The notes beneath the pieces were generated by a model. It did no database searches, was not told the DNA's origin, and saw only the letters and a list, made by a program, of their open reading frames with translations. Below, in pieces: positions 50,954 through 59,391 of a stretch of 64,000 nucleotides of DNA (its first letter is position 1; the number at the start of each line of letters is the position of its first letter). Source of the DNA: Paenibacillus alginolyticus DSM 5050 = NBRC 15375. GTDB lineage: Bacteria > Bacillota > Bacilli > Paenibacillales > NBRC-103111. Made by a program: the position numbers and the translations under genes. The stretch is taken from the NCBI RefSeq assembly GCF_000422905.1, contig NZ_AUGY01000010.1, forward strand, positions 98,157 through 162,156, given 5' to 3'.

Positions 50954-51916
50954 ATGGAATCATTTACAAATTCTATGGCCGAAGTTCAACCCCGAAAATC
51001 GATGTCATTCAAGCGTTTGCTGTGGAAACGCATCTGGCAGCATAAAGTATTTTACTTATTCATGCTGCCAGGCATCATTTGGTTCTTCATCTTTTCTTAC
51101 GTTCCCCTCTACGGAATTCAAGTGGCGTTTCGCAATTTTACGTTCACCGGCGGCTTCTCAGGAAGTCCTTGGGCCGGCTTGAAATACTTTCGTCAATTCT
51201 TCGATTACTATCAAGCTACAGAGCTTGTCCGGAACACCATTGTGATCAGTTTGTCAAAGCTTCTTATCGGTTTTCCAATGCCAATTATTCTAGCGATTCT
51301 TCTGAATGAAGTTCGCAGAGTGAAATTCAAAAAGGTTGTCCAGACCCTTTCTTACTTACCTTACTTCGTTTCTTGGGTCGTAGTCGTGACGCTGATGCAG
51401 CGCCTCCTAACTCCTTACGGCGGACCGTTGAATGACCTGCTTGCCTCACTAGGCATGGAACGCATTCAATTCCTTTACAACACAACATGGTTTTATCCCA
51501 TGATATTGGGGTCTGATGTATGGAAAAACATAGGATGGAACTCCATCATCTATATGGCGGCGATAGCCGGGATTGATCAGCAATTGTACGAAGCGGCAAA
51601 GATTGACGGCGCGAACCGTTTTCGGCAAATGTGGCATGTCACGCTCCCGGGTATTCGCAACATTGCTGTGATTCTCTTTATTCTCTCCGTCGGGGGCTTG
51701 ATGAGCGCCGGATACGAGCAATTGCTGCTCTTGAATGGGCCGGCAACTGCCCGAATCGGGAGTGTCCTCGATGTACATGTCATCACTTCCGGTATTAGTG
51801 GAGGTCGACTAAGCTATGCGGCTGCCGTTGGTTTGTTCCAAAGCATTATCGGTTTAGTGATGATTCTGGTCGTCAACCGAATCTCTAAGAAATACAGCGA
51901 CGTGTCCCTTTTTTAA
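50954..51916 (+). CDS. LplB-type polysaccharide ABC permease
   Basis: 320 residues. Seen: FYLFMLPGIIWFFIFSYVPL then YGIQVAFRNFTF, NEVRRVKFKKVVQTLSYLPY then FVSWVVV, and the EAA-like loop LYEAAKIDGANRFRQMWHVT: the LplB/AlgM1-like signature. ATG with AAGGAGG upstream (50934-50940) at a spacing of about 13, so the start may be slightly different. First gene of the importer; no ATPase gene in the operon. Confidence 0.93.
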   Translation: MESFTNSMAEVQPRKSMSFKRLLWKRIWQHKVFYLFMLPGIIWFFIFSYVPLYGIQVAFRNFTFTGGFSGSPWAGLKYFRQFFDYYQATELVRNTIVISLSKLLIGFPMPIILAILLNEVRRVKFKKVVQTLSYLPYFVSWVVVVTLMQRLLTPYGGPLNDLLASLGMERIQFLYNTTWFYPMILGSDVWKNIGWNSIIYMAAIAGIDQQLYEAAKIDGANRFRQMWHVTLPGIRNIAVILFILSVGGLMSAGYEQLLLLNGPATARIGSVLDVHVITSGISGGRLSYAAAVGLFQSIIGLVMILVVNRISKKYSDVSLF

Positions 51917-51956
51917 AGCATGTGTTTACTCACGAAGACGCTAAGGAAGTGATGAG

Positions 51957-52850
51957 ATGAAGCGCAATATATCCTTGTTCAGCACACTAAATTATATCAT
52001 CCTGGCACTGATCGGTTTCTCGATGATCTACCCGTTTATTTACATTCTTGTGTACTCGTTAAACGATGGAAATGACTCCATGCAGGGTGCGCTGTATTTC
52101 TGGCCTCGGCAGTTTACCTTAGATAACTATGCGCAAGTGTTCCACAACCCTCGCATCTGGCAAGCTTACAAAATTACACTGCTGCGCACGATTCTCGGCA
52201 CATTTCTACACGTGCTTTTGTGTACCCTTATGGCTTACGCATTGTCGAAGAAAACACTGCCGGGAAGAACGTTTTTCACCTTCTATATCTTCTTGCCAAC
52301 GATCTTCAGCGCGGGATTCATTCCTTACTTCATCACACTGCAAAAGCTTCATCTGATCAACACTTTCTGGGTGTATATCATTCCGATGTTATTCAACTTC
52401 ATGCATATCGTCATCATCCGGACGTTCCTGCAGGGGATACCGGAAGAGCTGGACGAGTCGGCACGCATTGACGGATACGGCGATTTCACAATTTTTTTGA
52501 AAATTATCCTGCCTTTATCTGGTCCAGTACTTGCAACAATAAGTTTGTTCATAGGTGTCGCACATTGGAATGATTGGTTTGCTGGGGCTTACTACGTATC
52601 CAACAAAAACCTAGTTCCTGTTCAAACACTGCTGCAGCAAATGCTGACGGAAGCGGAAGCACTCTCGAATTCGATGCAGCGGGCAGCGCAGCAAGGAGGA
52701 CAAACGATTAGCATGAATCCAGCCGGTTCAACGCCGGAATCGTTACGGATGGCACTCTTGGTTATCACGGTCTTCCCGATTTTATGCATATACCCATTCT
52801 TGCAAAAATATTTTGTCAAGGGCGTCTTGCTAGGCTCCGTTAAGGGTTAG
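51957..52850 (+). CDS. YtcP/LplC-type polysaccharide ABC permease
   Basis: 297 residues. Seen: IGFSMIYPFIYILVYSLNDG, TLLRTILGTFLHVLLCTLMA then YALSKKTLPG, and the EAA-like loop ELDESARIDGYGDFTIFLKI; ends with QKYFVKGVLLGSVKG, typical of the subfamily. ATG with AAGGAAGTGATG upstream. Partner of the LplB-type permease. Confidence 0.93.
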   Translation: MKRNISLFSTLNYIILALIGFSMIYPFIYILVYSLNDGNDSMQGALYFWPRQFTLDNYAQVFHNPRIWQAYKITLLRTILGTFLHVLLCTLMAYALSKKTLPGRTFFTFYIFLPTIFSAGFIPYFITLQKLHLINTFWVYIIPMLFNFMHIVIIRTFLQGIPEELDESARIDGYGDFTIFLKIILPLSGPVLATISLFIGVAHWNDWFAGAYYVSNKNLVPVQTLLQQMLTEAEALSNSMQRAAQQGGQTISMNPAGSTPESLRMALLVITVFPILCIYPFLQKYFVKGVLLGSVKG

Positions 52851-52900
52851 CTGTCCTCGATTTTGGGGGGCTTATCATATATGAATGAAGGAGGGTTTTC

Positions 52901-54583
52901 ATGAAAAAGAAATGGTCTAGAGGTGCTTCCGTTGTATTAGCATTAACGCTTGCTGGTGGTTTAGTAGGTTGTACTCAGAAGGATGAAACGTCTCCAAGCC
53001 CAAGCGCAAATTCAAGCACAAGTCCAAGTAATACAGCCAAATCGGACACCAAAAAAGAGGTCACACTTAAAGTTTTGCACAACTGGAATGGTTCCAGCGG
53101 TTCTGAGAGCGATATGAATGCCGTCGCCAAAGTGATTAAGGAGAAAACCGGGGTAACGATTCAAATGGAATACACGAAAGGCAGCGAAGTGGAGAAAGTT
53201 AACACGATCTTCGCAACGCAAGACCTGCCTGATATATATACGGGACCGGCATGGGGCGGTGAGCTGGATGGCATCGTCAAAGCTGCCAAAGAGGGCCAAT
53301 TGGTTGATCTCTCCGGCAAGCTGGCTAATTATCCCAACCTAGCCAAAGAAATCGCCAAAGAGAACGTACCGCCTGCTCTTTACGAAAAAGCGATTGACGC
53401 CTATAGCGGCAAAAAATATTTGCTATATCAAAATCATCCTGCAACGGACAAAGATGCTATGGACTGGCTATACGGTTTCTATGTACGCAAAGACATTGCA
53501 GATAAAGTAGGCGTCGACCCGCAGTCCGTCAAAACAAAGGACGACTTGTACAATTTCTTGAAGAAAATCAAGGATGCGGGTCTCAAAGAAAGCGGTCAAC
53601 CGGTCATTCCACTCGGCGGCTTTCACAACGGTTGGGCTGTTAATATCGGCGATCAGATGTTTATGGGTTCCGGCTTCCTCGATAAAGGGGACGGCTCTCT
53701 AGAGAATAATTTCTTTACTAAACAATACGAAGACTACACGTTATATTATCGGAAGCTGATTTCCCAAGGGTTGCTCGATCCCGAAGCGTTCACGCAGACG
53801 GATCCAATCGCGAATGAGAAAGTAAAGCAAGGGCGCGTTGCCGTCCTCGCAGCTCACTATCCGGCTATTCTAGATGCCTCCAAGGACTACGTCCAGTCTC
53901 ACCCGGGCAGCGATTATGTGCCGGTAGGTCCACTGGAAAGAGCAGGCGCTGAAGCCAACCGTCCGGCTGATCTAGGCGTGCAAGGCAACAATGTGACTGT
54001 CATTACGAAGCAAGCAAAGGATGTGGATGCGGCCCTGCGCCTGTTGGATTTCCTAGCTTCTGATGAAGGCTTCATGCTTACTCGGTACGGTGTTCAAGGC
54101 GTTCATTGGGATATGCAAAACGGCAAACCGACAGCGAAAAAGGAATGGTTTGATAAGTTTGTGAATGACAAAACCGGGAAGCTGAAAAAGAACGAAGGGA
54201 TCGGCGTCGGCTACGAAAGTTTGACAGGTCTAGACCGCACGAATTCCAAAGGTAACGGGGACATCTGGGCCGATCAGAATCGCGTGGCTTCTCTAGAGAA
54301 AGCGCGTAAAATTTTACGACCGAACGGCATTAAAGTCATTACAGCCTATAATCCTTGGGATGTCATTACGAAAGCTCCTCAATGGGAATCGCTCAAGCCA
54401 TCCATGGATAAAACAGGGGATGCTTGGAAGGAAGCGATATTTGCCAAATCCGACGAGGCTGCACTCAAAATCATTAATGATTTACGTGGGCAGATGGTGA
54501 AAACAGGCTATCGCGAAGCGATCAAATTCACGAATGATAATCTAAAAGGCAAAGACGTTGTGAAATTTCAAATGCCTAACTAA
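52901..54583 (+). CDS. LipO-type extracellular solute-binding lipoprotein
   Basis: 560 residues. Seen: lipobox LVGC, Cys24; Ser/Pro/Thr-rich linker to about residue 50; VTLKVLHNWNGSSGSESDMN, TQDLPDIYTGPAWGGELD, MDWLYGFYVRKDIADKVGVD, the layout of the large binding proteins that pair with LplB/YtcP permeases and take up oligosaccharides of plant or microbial polymers. ATG with GAAGGAGGG upstream. Followed by a strong hairpin. Confidence 0.93.
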   Translation: MKKKWSRGASVVLALTLAGGLVGCTQKDETSPSPSANSSTSPSNTAKSDTKKEVTLKVLHNWNGSSGSESDMNAVAKVIKEKTGVTIQMEYTKGSEVEKVNTIFATQDLPDIYTGPAWGGELDGIVKAAKEGQLVDLSGKLANYPNLAKEIAKENVPPALYEKAIDAYSGKKYLLYQNHPATDKDAMDWLYGFYVRKDIADKVGVDPQSVKTKDDLYNFLKKIKDAGLKESGQPVIPLGGFHNGWAVNIGDQMFMGSGFLDKGDGSLENNFFTKQYEDYTLYYRKLISQGLLDPEAFTQTDPIANEKVKQGRVAVLAAHYPAILDASKDYVQSHPGSDYVPVGPLERAGAEANRPADLGVQGNNVTVITKQAKDVDAALRLLDFLASDEGFMLTRYGVQGVHWDMQNGKPTAKKEWFDKFVNDKTGKLKKNEGIGVGYESLTGLDRTNSKGNGDIWADQNRVASLEKARKILRPNGIKVITAYNPWDVITKAPQWESLKPSMDKTGDAWKEAIFAKSDEAALKIINDLRGQMVKTGYREAIKFTNDNLKGKDVVKFQMPN

Positions 54584-54611
54584 AACATAACAAGAGGCCG
54601 CTTTAGCGGAG

Positions 54612-54650
54612 AACGACGGGAGAGGCAATAAGACTCTCCCGTTCTTGTTC
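54612..54650 (+). terminator. Hairpin after the binding-protein gene
   Basis: AACG-CGGGAGAG pairs with CTCTCCCGTT, followed by CTTGTT; a small GCCGC/GCGG stem lies just before. Could end part of the transcripts before the 725-residue protein gene. Confidence 0.7.
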
Positions 54651-54684
54651 TGCTGAGCGTGAACTCCTGGAGGAGGGATTACCT

Positions 54685-56862
54685 TTGTCGAGACCGGTAT
54701 CGGATAGGAAGGAATGGACGGGTTTCCAAGAATCGCGGCCGTATGGGGCAAAGTACGATTTGCGCAGCGATTTTGTCATGGTCTATGGCATCTCGGACGA
54801 TTTAGAGGAACGAATCGCCGGGTGGAAAGAAAAGGGCTATATCATCCACCTCATGACAGGAGTGTCATGGGGAGAATACCAGGACTATTTGTACGGAAAG
54901 TATGACGGCCGTGATCATTGGGACGAAGCTCAGACCAATCGCGCCGGCGACCGGCTGCTGCACGGCAAAGACGTACCTTATATGGTCCCGACGATTTCCT
55001 TCAGCGAGTACCTTGCTGCCGGTATTAAGCGGGCAATTGATTGTGGGGCCGAAGCTATCCATCTGGAGGAGCCGGAGTTTTGGGTAGCCGGTGGATATTC
55101 GGAAGCCATCAAGCGGGAATGGCGCATCTTCTATCAGGAGCCGTGGATACCGCCTCATGAGTCGCCAGACGCGCAATACCGAGCGTCCAAGTTAAAGGCG
55201 TATTTGTACTATCGTACGCTAGATCGCTTATGTGCGCAGATGAAGGAATATGCGGAAGTCCATTATGGGCGTGCGATCCGTTTTTATGTGCCGACGCATA
55301 GTCTGATCAATTACACGCAGTGGCGGATTGTGAGTCCGGAAGCGCTGCTCGTTAACATGCCAGCTTGCGACGGTTTTATTGCTCAAGTATGGACGGGGAC
55401 TGCGCGTACGCGCAATGTGTACAAAGGCATCCGTGAGGAGCGAACGTTCGAAACGGCATTCCTTGAGTACGGCGTCATGCAAGAGCTCGTTCGCGGCACG
55501 GGTCGTGATATGTGGTTTCTGCATGATCCAATTGAGGACAATCCGAATTACACGTGGTCGGACTATAAAGTCAATTATGAAGATACAGTCGTGGCTTCTC
55601 TGCTTCATCCTTATGTAAACAATTATGAGATATGCCCTTGGCCGCGAAGAGTGTTCGAGGTTGCCTACCCGAAGGAAGACGGCAAGGGAAAAGAAATGAT
55701 CCCGCCCGATTACGCGACCGAGCTGATGACCGTCATGCATGTACTTCGTGATATGCACCGCCATGAGGAAACCATTTCCGATGAACAAACGGATGGCATC
55801 GGTCTTCTACTAGCCAACTCAGCGATGTTCCAACGGGGAGACATTGAGTTGCAGTCAGATGAGGCTGGCTTTCGTTACGATGGCACCATCAGTTCGCTAA
55901 TTCTCCCTTCCGAGCATCACGAAGAGATGCTGAATTGGTCAGCTTTCTATGGGCTGGCGCTGCCGCTTGTTAAACATGGCATACCGCTTCGCCCGGTGCA
56001 GCTGGATAATTTGCTTCATTTCCCGGGGTATTTGGACGATTATCGGGTGCTGCTGCTCAGTTATGAATTTATGAAGCCGGAGCACGCCGGTCTTCATCAA
56101 GTGCTGTCGCAGTGGATACGAGATGGAGGCTGCTTGATCTATGTGGGAGATGGCAGTGACCCGTACCACAGTGTCAAGGAATGGTGGAACCGAGGTGCCA
56201 AAGCCTACGAGCGGCCAGACGATCACCTCTTCGAGGCGATTGGGATCGGACGCCGCCTTGAGGATGGGGAGTACCGGGTAGGTCAAGGCGGTGTTATTGT
56301 CCACCGCGTACATCCAGCCCGACTGGCCGAATCCGAAGAAGGCGCGAATTGGGTCCGCGAAAGCGTAAAGCGTGCACTAGCCATGCTCGGAGAAGAGGAG
56401 CCATTGCGTGAAAAGCATTACCTTCAAATCCGCCGAGGCCCCTATGTCGCGACACGCGTCATGACGGAGTCGCTTACGGATGAGGCTGTCACTGTTCATG
56501 GCAGCTATATCGACCTTTTCGATGCCAGACTTGCTGTTGTGAGCAATCCGGTTGTCGAACCAGGCAAGGGCAGCCTGCTATTTGACCTTGAGGTTGCTGC
56601 TGATCTGACTTCAGCAGTCATCGTCAGTTCATCGCGAATTCGCGACGAGAAAGCCGTCGTAAATGGGAAGCTCCAGTTCGTTTCCGAGGCGCCTGCTGGC
56701 GTAACCGTTAGTACAAGGCTCCAATTAACAGAGGAACCCGATCTTGTCATCGCGGATGGTCTTGAAATCATAGATCGAAGCTGGGAACCCGGAACTCGAA
56801 CGCTTCTGATCCGCTATCCCGGCGTACCGGAGGGGACCCTCGTTACGGTCATTTTCGAATAG
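54685..56862 (+). CDS. 725-residue protein of unrecognised family, possible glycoside hydrolase
   Basis: I do not recognise a named family. TTG start with AGGAGG eight bases upstream. No signal peptide, so cytoplasmic. Residues about 25-340 look like an alpha/beta barrel: VMVYGISDD and YIIHLMTGVSWG as early strands, an acidic strand end AIHLEEPEFW (about 125-133) that could carry catalytic acids, then FYVPTHSLINY and YEICPWPRRVF. Residues about 370-570 resemble a GATase1-like domain, as in GH42 enzymes (VLLLSYEFMKPEHAGLHQVL, GGCLIYVGDGSDPY). The rest (about 600-725) looks beta-rich. Its place after a polysaccharide importer and before an esterase and a lactonase-like gene fits a cytoplasmic saccharide-cleaving enzyme; this is inference. 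Confidence 0.6.
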   Translation: MSRPVSDRKEWTGFQESRPYGAKYDLRSDFVMVYGISDDLEERIAGWKEKGYIIHLMTGVSWGEYQDYLYGKYDGRDHWDEAQTNRAGDRLLHGKDVPYMVPTISFSEYLAAGIKRAIDCGAEAIHLEEPEFWVAGGYSEAIKREWRIFYQEPWIPPHESPDAQYRASKLKAYLYYRTLDRLCAQMKEYAEVHYGRAIRFYVPTHSLINYTQWRIVSPEALLVNMPACDGFIAQVWTGTARTRNVYKGIREERTFETAFLEYGVMQELVRGTGRDMWFLHDPIEDNPNYTWSDYKVNYEDTVVASLLHPYVNNYEICPWPRRVFEVAYPKEDGKGKEMIPPDYATELMTVMHVLRDMHRHEETISDEQTDGIGLLLANSAMFQRGDIELQSDEAGFRYDGTISSLILPSEHHEEMLNWSAFYGLALPLVKHGIPLRPVQLDNLLHFPGYLDDYRVLLLSYEFMKPEHAGLHQVLSQWIRDGGCLIYVGDGSDPYHSVKEWWNRGAKAYERPDDHLFEAIGIGRRLEDGEYRVGQGGVIVHRVHPARLAESEEGANWVRESVKRALAMLGEEEPLREKHYLQIRRGPYVATRVMTESLTDEAVTVHGSYIDLFDARLAVVSNPVVEPGKGSLLFDLEVAADLTSAVIVSSSRIRDEKAVVNGKLQFVSEAPAGVTVSTRLQLTEEPDLVIADGLEIIDRSWEPGTRTLLIRYPGVPEGTLVTVIFE

Positions 56863-56917
56863 GGATAAATTGTATAAGAATGGAAAACCTACTCTCAAGA
56901 AGGAAGGAGAGAGTAGG

Positions 56918-57076
56918 ATGGACAACGAGAATAGGAATCTTTTGAATACGCATGATGTAGATGAAGCCTGCATGCAGGAGGAAATCTGCAATCCTGATTT
57001 TGATTTGATGCGCGATTATGCCAAGCAGCTTAATGGAGAGATGGACGTAGATATAAGAAAGACGCTTGAAACCTAG
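56918..57076 (+). CDS. Small acidic protein, 52 residues
   Basis: ATG 56918 preceded by GGAAGGAGAG. Encodes MDNENRNLLNTHDVDEACMQ ... ending MDVDIRKTLET, acidic, with two Cys. No family recognised. It ends only about 30 bases before the left end of the IS1182-type element; the reading frame closes with its own stop, so truncation is not evident. Probably expressed, given the strong ribosome binding site. Confidence 0.5.
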   Translation: MDNENRNLLNTHDVDEACMQEEICNPDFDLMRDYAKQLNGEMDVDIRKTLET

Positions 57077-57170
57077 CAGCTTGGTGTTTCGGCACTTTGT
57101 AAGAGAAGGCATTTCGCTTATTAGGAGGCCACTGAAGAACTTATGTTTTTTACGGGCGTCTCGCACAAAT

Positions 57171-57222
57171 TGCAAAAAAGACATCCACCTCCATTTTTTA
57201 GGGGGCGGATGTCTTTTTTTAG
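57171..57222. terminator. Subterminal hairpin of the IS element, left
   Basis: AAAAAGACATCC pairs with GGATGTCTTTTT around a CCTCC/GGGGG inner stem. Lies just beyond the 3' end of the transposase gene and can end transcription from either side. Confidence 0.8.
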
Positions 57223-57252
57223 GGTCTCTATATCGGTCTACTCGCCGTGTTT

Positions 57253-58704
57253 TCAATCTATCAGTTTCAATATTCGCTTAAGATTTACAGCGAATATAGT
57301 CATTGCACCTTGCATTTCCATGCCAAGCAGACCCGAGGATGTGGCGACATCATACCCGTGTCCGTGTTTAAGTTCGCTGTTCTTTGCTTCAATTTTGTAC
57401 CGCTCCTTGAACTTCTCCTTGAAGTATTCCGTCTCTTGGAAGGCCATCTGCTCCAAATGTTCATTGGATTTAATGGTTACGGAATACGTCTTGCTTTTGG
57501 CACCTTCTTTGTAACAGCCTTCTTTGAGCGGACACCGCTTGCATAGCTCTACATCAAAATAATAGGTAGTCGTCTGGTTTTGGCCGACACCTTTTTTACC
57601 CTCACGAGCCTTTCGGATCGCCATGTGACCAGCTGGACATACGTACATGCCGGCATCTTTGTTGAACAGAAATTCGTCTTCCTTCTTACGGCTGCCTTGC
57701 GTGATGAGCGGATTGAGTTTTGCTACGAGTTCAATCTCGTTACTCTTCGTGTACGAAATATTATCCTTTTCCGAATACGCGGTATCGCCAATGACAGTGT
57801 TGACCTGTATGCCAGCTGCTTTGCTTTTTTCGATGAGCGTCTGCAATTGTTTGCCATCATTCTTCTCACCAGTTGTAATGACAGCCGCTGTAATAATACG
57901 TTCCTCGGTCATGGCTAGATGTGTTTTGTATCCAAAAAAGGCGGAGTCAGCGCTCTTGTGTCCCACACGAGCATCCGGATCCGCCACCAGGCGAAGTTGT
58001 TCGACGTCATCTTCCACCGTCTCCTTCAACAAGTTGAGCGGCTCAAGAATTTTCGGCACTTGTGCGATTCCGGATTCGTTTTCGATGAAGGCGACGAGTT
58101 TTTGGCAATACTTAATTTCGTCTTCGAGTACGTTACTCGTGTTCTTTACTGGCATATTGACTTTGGTCGATTCATCCACGCTGTAAACGGCCTTTCGTAA
58201 TTTCCGTGTACGATCTTGTAGAATTTCTTGCGGTGATTTCTGATTATAGCGCGCTTTCGAATGCGTAGCGTCAACGATAATGGAGTTGCTCTTCAGAATA
58301 TTCTGCTCGATGGCGAGAGCTACCGTCTTCCCGATAAGCATGTCCAACAGGTTGATGTCCTTTAACCGTAGCTTGCGAAATTTCGTCAACGAACTCGGGT
58401 CAATAACCGGATCCTCCGGCGCCATACCTAGGAAATATTTGAACGAAAGGTCATACTTAGAGCGCTCGACAATGTCTACGTCAGATAGTTCAAAGATGGA
58501 TTTCAACAGTAGATATTTAAACATGCGAATGGGGTCAATGGCGTTACGTCCATTGTCTAAACAATATTTTGCTTCCAGTTCCTCATATATGAAAGTGAAG
58601 TCCACCAGTTCGTTGATTTGACGGAGCATATTGTCCTTCGGCACGACGATGTCATACAGTGCCGCGTAAGGACTCAGAACCAAAGTTTGTTGTTGCCGAA
58701 TCAT
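57253..58704 (-). CDS. IS1182-family transposase
   Basis: 483 residues, full-length DDE transposase. Seen: LSPYAALYDIVVPKDNMLRQ at the N-terminus, IDPIRMFKYLLLKSIFELSD, SLTKFRKLRLKDINLLDMLI, first Asp in SIIVDATHSKARYN, second Asp in VNTVIGDTAYSEKDN, Cys-rich LCKRCPLKEGCYKEGAKSK, and YKIEAKNSELKHGHGYDVAT with the last acidic residue. Intact, so the element may be active. Confidence 0.93.
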   Translation of the reverse strand: MIRQQQTLVLSPYAALYDIVVPKDNMLRQINELVDFTFIYEELEAKYCLDNGRNAIDPIRMFKYLLLKSIFELSDVDIVERSKYDLSFKYFLGMAPEDPVIDPSSLTKFRKLRLKDINLLDMLIGKTVALAIEQNILKSNSIIVDATHSKARYNQKSPQEILQDRTRKLRKAVYSVDESTKVNMPVKNTSNVLEDEIKYCQKLVAFIENESGIAQVPKILEPLNLLKETVEDDVEQLRLVADPDARVGHKSADSAFFGYKTHLAMTEERIITAAVITTGEKNDGKQLQTLIEKSKAAGIQVNTVIGDTAYSEKDNISYTKSNEIELVAKLNPLITQGSRKKEDEFLFNKDAGMYVCPAGHMAIRKAREGKKGVGQNQTTTYYFDVELCKRCPLKEGCYKEGAKSKTYSVTIKSNEHLEQMAFQETEYFKEKFKERYKIEAKNSELKHGHGYDVATSSGLLGMEMQGAMTIFAVNLKRILKLID

Positions 58705-58742
58705 CTGCTCTCACCCACTTTTCGTGATGCCTTAATTATACG

Positions 58743-58792
58743 GCAAAAAAGGTACAGCCTCCTCAATTTTTTTGAGGGACTGTACCTTTTTC
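58743..58792. terminator. Subterminal hairpin of the IS element, right
   Basis: AAAAAGGTACAG pairs with CTGTACCTTTTT around a CTCC/GAGG inner stem; just upstream of the transposase start, probably shields it from read-through. Confidence 0.8.
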
Positions 58793-58869
58793 GTATGAAA
58801 GGACTTTTTCAGTGGCCTCCTTATTAGCGAAGTGCCTTTTTTTGCACGATAGAATTTATTTGTTTTGAG

Positions 58870-59140
58870 TTTGGAACGAGACGTCTGAAAAGGACCTTTC
58901 AGCTGCTGAGAGAAGGCGATTTAGCGTGTTTGCGTTCTGAGAAAGCAGAAATGGCTGTCTCGGAGGCTTGAATGGATTTGAAGTGGCGCGAGACGTCTGA
59001 AAAGGATCTCTCAGCTGCTGAGAGAAGGGGTGTTAGCGTGTTTGCGTCCTGAGAAGGCAGAAAAGGCAGTCTCGGAGGCTCGAATGGAGTGAAAGTGGCG
59101 CGAGACGTCAGAAAAGGACCTCTCAGCTGCTGTTTGCTTA
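58870..59140. repeat. 112-bp tandem repeat, about 2.3 copies
   Basis: GAGACGTCTGAAAAGGA recurs at 58878, 58990 and (with one change) 59102, exactly 112 bases apart. Each unit also holds the palindrome CTCTCAGCTGCTGAGAG (with small changes), TTAGCGTGTTTGCGT and GTCTCGGAGGCT. No protein function is apparent and the units are not CRISPR-like. It fills the gap between the IS element and the next gene. Confidence 0.85.
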
Positions 59141-59223
59141 TATGTGCTGCAATTATCCCCTGGCCCAGCGAAGAAATTAATATGAAAAAAAGCTTCTCAT
59201 GCTTGAGGAGGCTATCATTATAG

Positions 59224-59255
59224 TTACTCCCGCATGATTCCGGGGGTTTTTTTGT
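59224..59255 (+). terminator. Terminator-like hairpin
   Basis: ACTCCCG pairs imperfectly with CGGGGGT around CATGATTC, followed by seven T. Confidence 0.6.
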
Positions 59256-59391
59256 CCAAATAGCTGATCGACGTTCCATGACATCCGCTAATATTTATTC
59301 TTTTGAAAACATAACGATGGACATGGCTCTTTGAAGAAACCGATCTTATGATGAAGTTGTGTACACGATAACAACTGACGGAGGTTTCTAC

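Larger units (their letters stand above)
57108..58836 (-). mobile_element. IS1182-family insertion sequence
   Basis: About 1.73 kb. The left end reads GGCATTTCGCT, then AGGAGGCCACTGAAGAACTT from 57123; the right end in reverse complement reads GGCACTTCGCT, then AAGGAGGCCACTGAAAAAGT: inverted repeats of about 36 bases with few mismatches. One transposase gene inside. No clear target duplication could be seen. It separates the 725-residue protein gene from the ADP-ribosylglycohydrolase gene of the same apparent locus. Confidence 0.85.

Noticed and set aside
55228..55788. 186-codon minus-strand open frame within the 725-residue protein gene
   Set aside because: A shadow of the coding strand, with no start context or family pattern.
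57143..57546. Plus-strand open frames across the left end of the IS element
   Set aside because: Antisense to the transposase gene and the subterminal hairpin.
58870..59140. CRISPR array
   Set aside because: The units are 112 bp and similar over their whole length, with no short constant repeats separated by unique spacers and no cas genes.
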